NCBI GenBank assembly: GCA_035307765.1
Contig: DATGHU010000046.1
Location: forward strand, 1 to 17,545
DNA: 17,545 nucleotides
DNA from: a bacterium
GTDB lineage: Bacteria; Sysuimicrobiota; Sysuimicrobiia; Sysuimicrobiales; Segetimicrobiaceae
Direction: 5' to 3'
The translations under genes were made by a program, and so were the position numbers. Of this stretch, positions 17,081 to 17,545 are shown piece by piece. The notes beneath the pieces were generated by a model. It saw only the letters and a program-made list of their open reading frames with translations. It did not search any database and was not told the DNA's origin. The number at the start of each line of letters is the position of its first letter. Positions within the stretch are counted from its first letter, which is position 1.

Positions 17081-17545
17081 ATGGGAACTGGGTTCGCGAT
17101 CGCAGTTGTCATCGTCGCCTTGCTCCTGGCGTATAACGGGGTCAAGATTGTCCGCGACTACCAGCGCCTGGTGGTGTTCCGCCTCGGCCGCAGCTTCGGC
17201 CCAAAGGGTCCAGGAATCGTCTACCTGATCCCGATCGTCGACAAGGCGGTGTGGGTGGACCTCCGGGAGGCGTTCCTCGAGATCCCCGCGCAGACATGCA
17301 TCACCAAGGATAACGCGCCGATCTCCATTGATTTCCTGATTTACTGGAAGGTGTTCGACCCGCAGCTCACCGTCATCCAGGTAGGCAACTTCGCCGGCGC
17401 TGCACAGGGGATCGCCACGACCGGGCTGCGCGCAGTGATCGGCGACCTCAGCCTCGACGACGCCCTGACGAAGCGGGACCGGATCAACCAAGTCATGCGC
17501 GCCAAGCTCGACGAGGTCACGGAGCGGTGGGGGGTCAAGGTGACC
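17081..17545 (+). CDS. Slipin/stomatin-type SPFH membrane protein, 5' part (runs off window)
   Basis: The first 155 codons of a stomatin-like protein. Residues 2-17 form a hydrophobic N-terminal anchor (GTGFAIAVVIVALLLAY). The SPFH (band 7) domain follows with DYQRLVVFRLGRSFGPKGPG, then YLIPIVDKAVWVDLRE, and continues through IPAQTCITKDNAPISIDFLIYWKV to TTGLRAVIGDLSLDDALTKRD and WGVKV at the edge. Slipins are membrane-anchored scaffold proteins that form ring or cage assemblies and are often encoded beside an NfeD-type protein; such a partner is not in the window upstream. ATG 17081 has only a G-rich GGGGGG region before it as ribosome-binding site, so the exact start is moderately sure. The frame is open at the last base. 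Confidence 0.93.
   Translation, partial: MGTGFAIAVVIVALLLAYNGVKIVRDYQRLVVFRLGRSFGPKGPGIVYLIPIVDKAVWVDLREAFLEIPAQTCITKDNAPISIDFLIYWKVFDPQLTVIQVGNFAGAAQGIATTGLRAVIGDLSLDDALTKRDRINQVMRAKLDEVTERWGVKVT

Noticed and set aside
16729-17136. Plus-strand open frame overlapping the slipin start
   Set aside because: No recognisable features, and it overlaps in another frame with a clear SPFH protein start.

Overview
The window is GC-rich bacterial chromosomal DNA built around the core transcription/translation cluster tuf - rpmG - tRNA-Trp - secE - nusG - rplK - rplA - rplJ - rplL - rpoB - rpoC. The beta subunit (about 1212 aa) and beta' subunit (1147 aa) lack the large lineage-specific insertions of proteobacterial RNA polymerase. 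The start of RpoC and the order rpmG-trnW-secE resemble Gram-positive-type and other Terrabacteria lineages. I infer an uncultured, GC-rich, deep-branching Terrabacteria-type organism (Bacillota-like or a candidate phylum such as CSP1-3/Sysuimicrobiota). That placement is inference, not proof.

Layout. Positions 1-436: the 3' end of tuf, rpmG (zinc-binding L33) and tRNA-Trp(CCA), followed by a UUCG hairpin. Positions 437-3090: an accessory block between tRNA-Trp and secE, with a small cupin (+), a SnoaL/NTF2-like protein (-), a gene-free stretch of about 400 bp, and a 327-aa protein that looks like an uncharacterised ATP-grasp enzyme (+). Positions 3098-14348: the restored core operon. It has a near-ideal promoter in front of secE, a promoter plus L10-type leader/attenuator in front of rplJ, and a complex promoter/inverted-repeat region between rplL and rpoB. 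Strong hairpins lie in the rplK-rplA and rpoB-rpoC gaps. Positions 14349-17545: after rpoC the expected str-operon genes are missing. Instead there is a non-coding stretch with what may be the worn end of an IS21-like element, a small protein with two ACT-like halves, a gene-poor stretch of about 760 bp, a minus-strand pair (small winged-helix-like protein then Hsp20), and the 5' part of a slipin/stomatin (SPFH) gene that runs off the window.

How the genes work together. SecE is the translocon partner of SecY. NusG links RNA polymerase to termination factors or the ribosome. L11, L1, L10 and L7/L12 build the ribosomal stalk and L1 arm, and RpoB/RpoC are the catalytic subunits of RNA polymerase. 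The promoters and leader seen here allow three partly independent units: secE-nusG-rplK-rplA, rplJ-rplL under L10 feedback, and rpoB-rpoC.

The most unusual points are low-complexity, oppositely charged tails on several core proteins (acidic on NusG and L10, strongly basic on RpoB), the accessory genes splitting trnW from secE, the competing folds in the L10 leader, the AT-rich triple-hexamer element at the rpoB promoter, and the winged-helix/Hsp20 pair. No CRISPR array, phage module, toxin-antitoxin pair or other obvious defence system was seen.
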